Assembly: GCA_903883985.1 (NCBI GenBank) | Contig: CAISDD010000509.1 | Span: 1-6,251 of the forward strand | Direction: 5' to 3' | DNA length: 6,251 nucleotides | From: an uncultured Pseudomonadota bacterium | GTDB taxonomy: Bacteria; Pseudomonadota; Gammaproteobacteria; Burkholderiales; Thiobacillaceae | Part shown: positions 5,446-6,251 of the stretch, piece after piece | Numbering within the stretch: position 1 is the stretch's first letter | Layout: each line of letters starts with the position of its first letter | Made by a program: the position numbers and the translations under genes | Notes under the pieces: model-generated | The model's database searches: none | What the model was told of the DNA's origin: nothing | Seen by the model: only the letters and a program-made list of their open reading frames with translations

Positions 5446-6078
5446 ATGGAACTTCTCGATTTCGTCCTGCACCTGGACCGGCATCTCGCGCTGCTGGTGG
5501 AACATTATGGCGTCCTGGTCTACGCGATTTTGTTCGCCATCGTGTTCATGGAAACCGGCCTCGTGGTGACGCCTTTCCTGCCGGGTGACTCCCTGCTGTT
5601 CGTGGCGGGGGCCGTGGCTGCCGCCGGAGGCATGGACCCCGTGCTTCTGGGCGCCATCCTGATTGCCGCGGCGCTGTGCGGCGACAACGTGAACTACTGG
5701 ATAGGCCGCTTCCTCGGACCTAAGTTGTTTCGCTTCAAGGGCTGGCTGAAGCAGGAAAACCTAGACCGCACCCATGCCTTCATGGAAAGGCATGGCCCCA
5801 AGGCCATCGTCATCGCCCGCTTCGTGCCGGTGGTGCGTACCTTTGTTCCTTTCGTCAGCGGTTTGGGCCGTCTGACCTACCTCCGTTTCCTCGGATATTC
5901 CGTGCTGGGCGCCCTGCTCTGGGTCGGGCTGCTGCTTTCAGCCGGCTATTTCTTCGGCAATCTGGCCGTGGTCAAGAACAACCTCAGCGCCGTCCTCCTG
6001 CTGATCGTAGTCCTGTCCATCCTGCCCGGCGCCATCGAGTATTTCAGGCAGCGCCGCGCCAGGAAACCAGTTAGGTAA
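5446..6078 (+). CDS. dedA: DedA family membrane protein (close to E. coli DedA)
   Basis: DedA proteins are polytopic inner-membrane proteins of the VTT/SNARE-associated family (PF09335). Some members, such as UptA, recycle undecaprenyl phosphate, and E. coli YqjA and YghB are needed for envelope function. This one has 210 residues and resembles E. coli DedA along its whole length. VYAILFAIVFMETGLVVTPF at 25-44 contains Glu36, and FLPGDSLLF at 44-52 contains Asp48. GDNVNYWIGRFLG spans 79-91, and ARFVPVVRTFVPFVSG at 124-139 contains Arg125 and Arg131. These acidic and arginine residues match positions known to be essential in YqjA. Further helices lie near 150-170 and 180-197, and the C-terminus RQRRARKPVR is basic and cytoplasmic. 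The substrate cannot be read from sequence. ATG 5446 is my choice; an in-frame TTG at 5437 would add MDV and also resembles the E. coli N-terminus (MDL). Neither start has a strong Shine-Dalgarno sequence. It is likely the last gene of the yajC-secDF transcript. Confidence 0.93.
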   Translation: MELLDFVLHLDRHLALLVEHYGVLVYAILFAIVFMETGLVVTPFLPGDSLLFVAGAVAAAGGMDPVLLGAILIAAALCGDNVNYWIGRFLGPKLFRFKGWLKQENLDRTHAFMERHGPKAIVIARFVPVVRTFVPFVSGLGRLTYLRFLGYSVLGALLWVGLLLSAGYFFGNLAVVKNNLSAVLLLIVVLSILPGAIEYFRQRRARKPVR

Positions 6079-6086
6079 GCGCCACC

Positions 6087-6099
6087 AGAAGTAACTTCT
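6087..6099. other. 13-bp perfect dyad just after dedA
   Basis: AGAAGT-A-ACTTCT is a perfect 6-1-6 palindrome eight bases after the dedA stop codon. A one-base centre is unsuited to a hairpin but is compatible with a dimeric protein binding site. A chance origin is also plausible, and there is no promoter-like sequence next to it. Confidence 0.35.
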
Positions 6100-6196
6100 C
6101 AATAAGTCACGGCATAGTGCGGTCAGCGCCCGTTCACGCGGGGTAGTGATGTAAGCCACCCCGGCGGGTTGAAGAAGCACTGGCGAGTCCCTGTAG

Positions 6197-6245
6197 CGCA
6201 GGCATCCTTGCCTGCGTCTTTGAAAACAGCCGGCCGGAAGCCGGC
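6197..6245. repeat. REP-like double palindrome at the window end
   Basis: CGCAGGCA (6197-6204) and TGCCTGCG (6209-6216) form a perfect 8-bp stem with a TCCT loop. Twelve bases later GCCGGC (6229-6234) and GCCGGC (6240-6245) form a 6-bp stem with a CGGAA loop. Two small GC-rich hairpins joined by an AT-richer linker are the usual shape of dispersed REP-type elements. The text resembles repeats I recall from many proteobacterial genomes, which I could not check. The first stem is followed by TCTTTG and could also terminate the dedA transcript. The rest of 6079-6251 shows no convincing gene; a 6-bp inverted repeat CGGGGT 6139-6144 / ACCCCG 6158-6163 is the only other structure seen. The element may continue past the window edge. 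Confidence 0.65.
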
Positions 6246-6251
6246 GCTGCC

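Noticed and set aside
6139..6163. CGGGGT/ACCCCG inverted repeat as a terminator for dedA
   Set aside because: The stem is only 6 bp with a 13-base loop and no T-run; it is not distinguishable from chance in GC-rich DNA.
6079..6180. Minus-strand frame with GTG start at 6180 running into the 3' end of dedA
   Set aside because: The part outside dedA (about 34 residues, containing ITTPRERALTALCRDLL) looks fairly protein-like and might be a gene remnant. It has no recognisable family, no good ribosome site, and continues as antisense of dedA, so I do not call it.

Overview
The window is a stretch of ordinary chromosomal housekeeping DNA from a GC-rich Gram-negative bacterium. The gene order tgt-yajC-secD-secF, a SecD and SecF encoded separately, a DedA very like the E. 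coli protein, and the style of the intergenic repeats suggest a proteobacterium. A betaproteobacterium of the Rhodocyclales or Nitrosomonadales type is my best guess, from general resemblance and not from a search. I see no phage, plasmid, CRISPR, tRNA or rRNA sequence.

Layout. Positions 1-372 hold the last 123 codons of a plus-strand gene with a low-complexity, charged, tryptophan-containing tail; its catalytic part lies outside the window. It converges on a minus-strand gene (400-882) for a secreted DUF192-family protein. That gene is divergent from tgt (894-2000): the two start codons are only 11 bp apart, and the whole gap is the Shine-Dalgarno sequence of the DUF192 gene. A probable extended -10 promoter lies just after tgt and would drive yajC (2056-2379), secD (2464-4293), secF (4437-5366) and perhaps a dedA-type gene (5446-6078). 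The last 173 bp have no convincing gene and end in palindromic repeat DNA cut by the window edge.

How the genes work together. Tgt puts the queuosine precursor preQ1 into tRNA anticodons; its position before yajC-secD-secF is a conserved order with no obvious mechanistic link. YajC, SecD and SecF form the membrane complex that assists SecYEG and uses the proton gradient to help pull proteins into the periplasm. DedA-family proteins are multi-spanning membrane proteins, some of which recycle undecaprenyl phosphate. SecD, SecF and DedA keep the acidic and basic residues expected to be essential.

The unusual material is between the genes. Each of the three gaps from yajC to dedA carries an inverted repeat of a different sequence. 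Two of them (yajC-secD and secF-dedA) are built from 7-bp units arranged as opposing arms that could fold as long hairpins in the mRNA. The genes directly after these two lack a good Shine-Dalgarno sequence, while secF, after the third, keeps one. This is the observation most worth following up. I found no evidence for a new biological system in the coding content.
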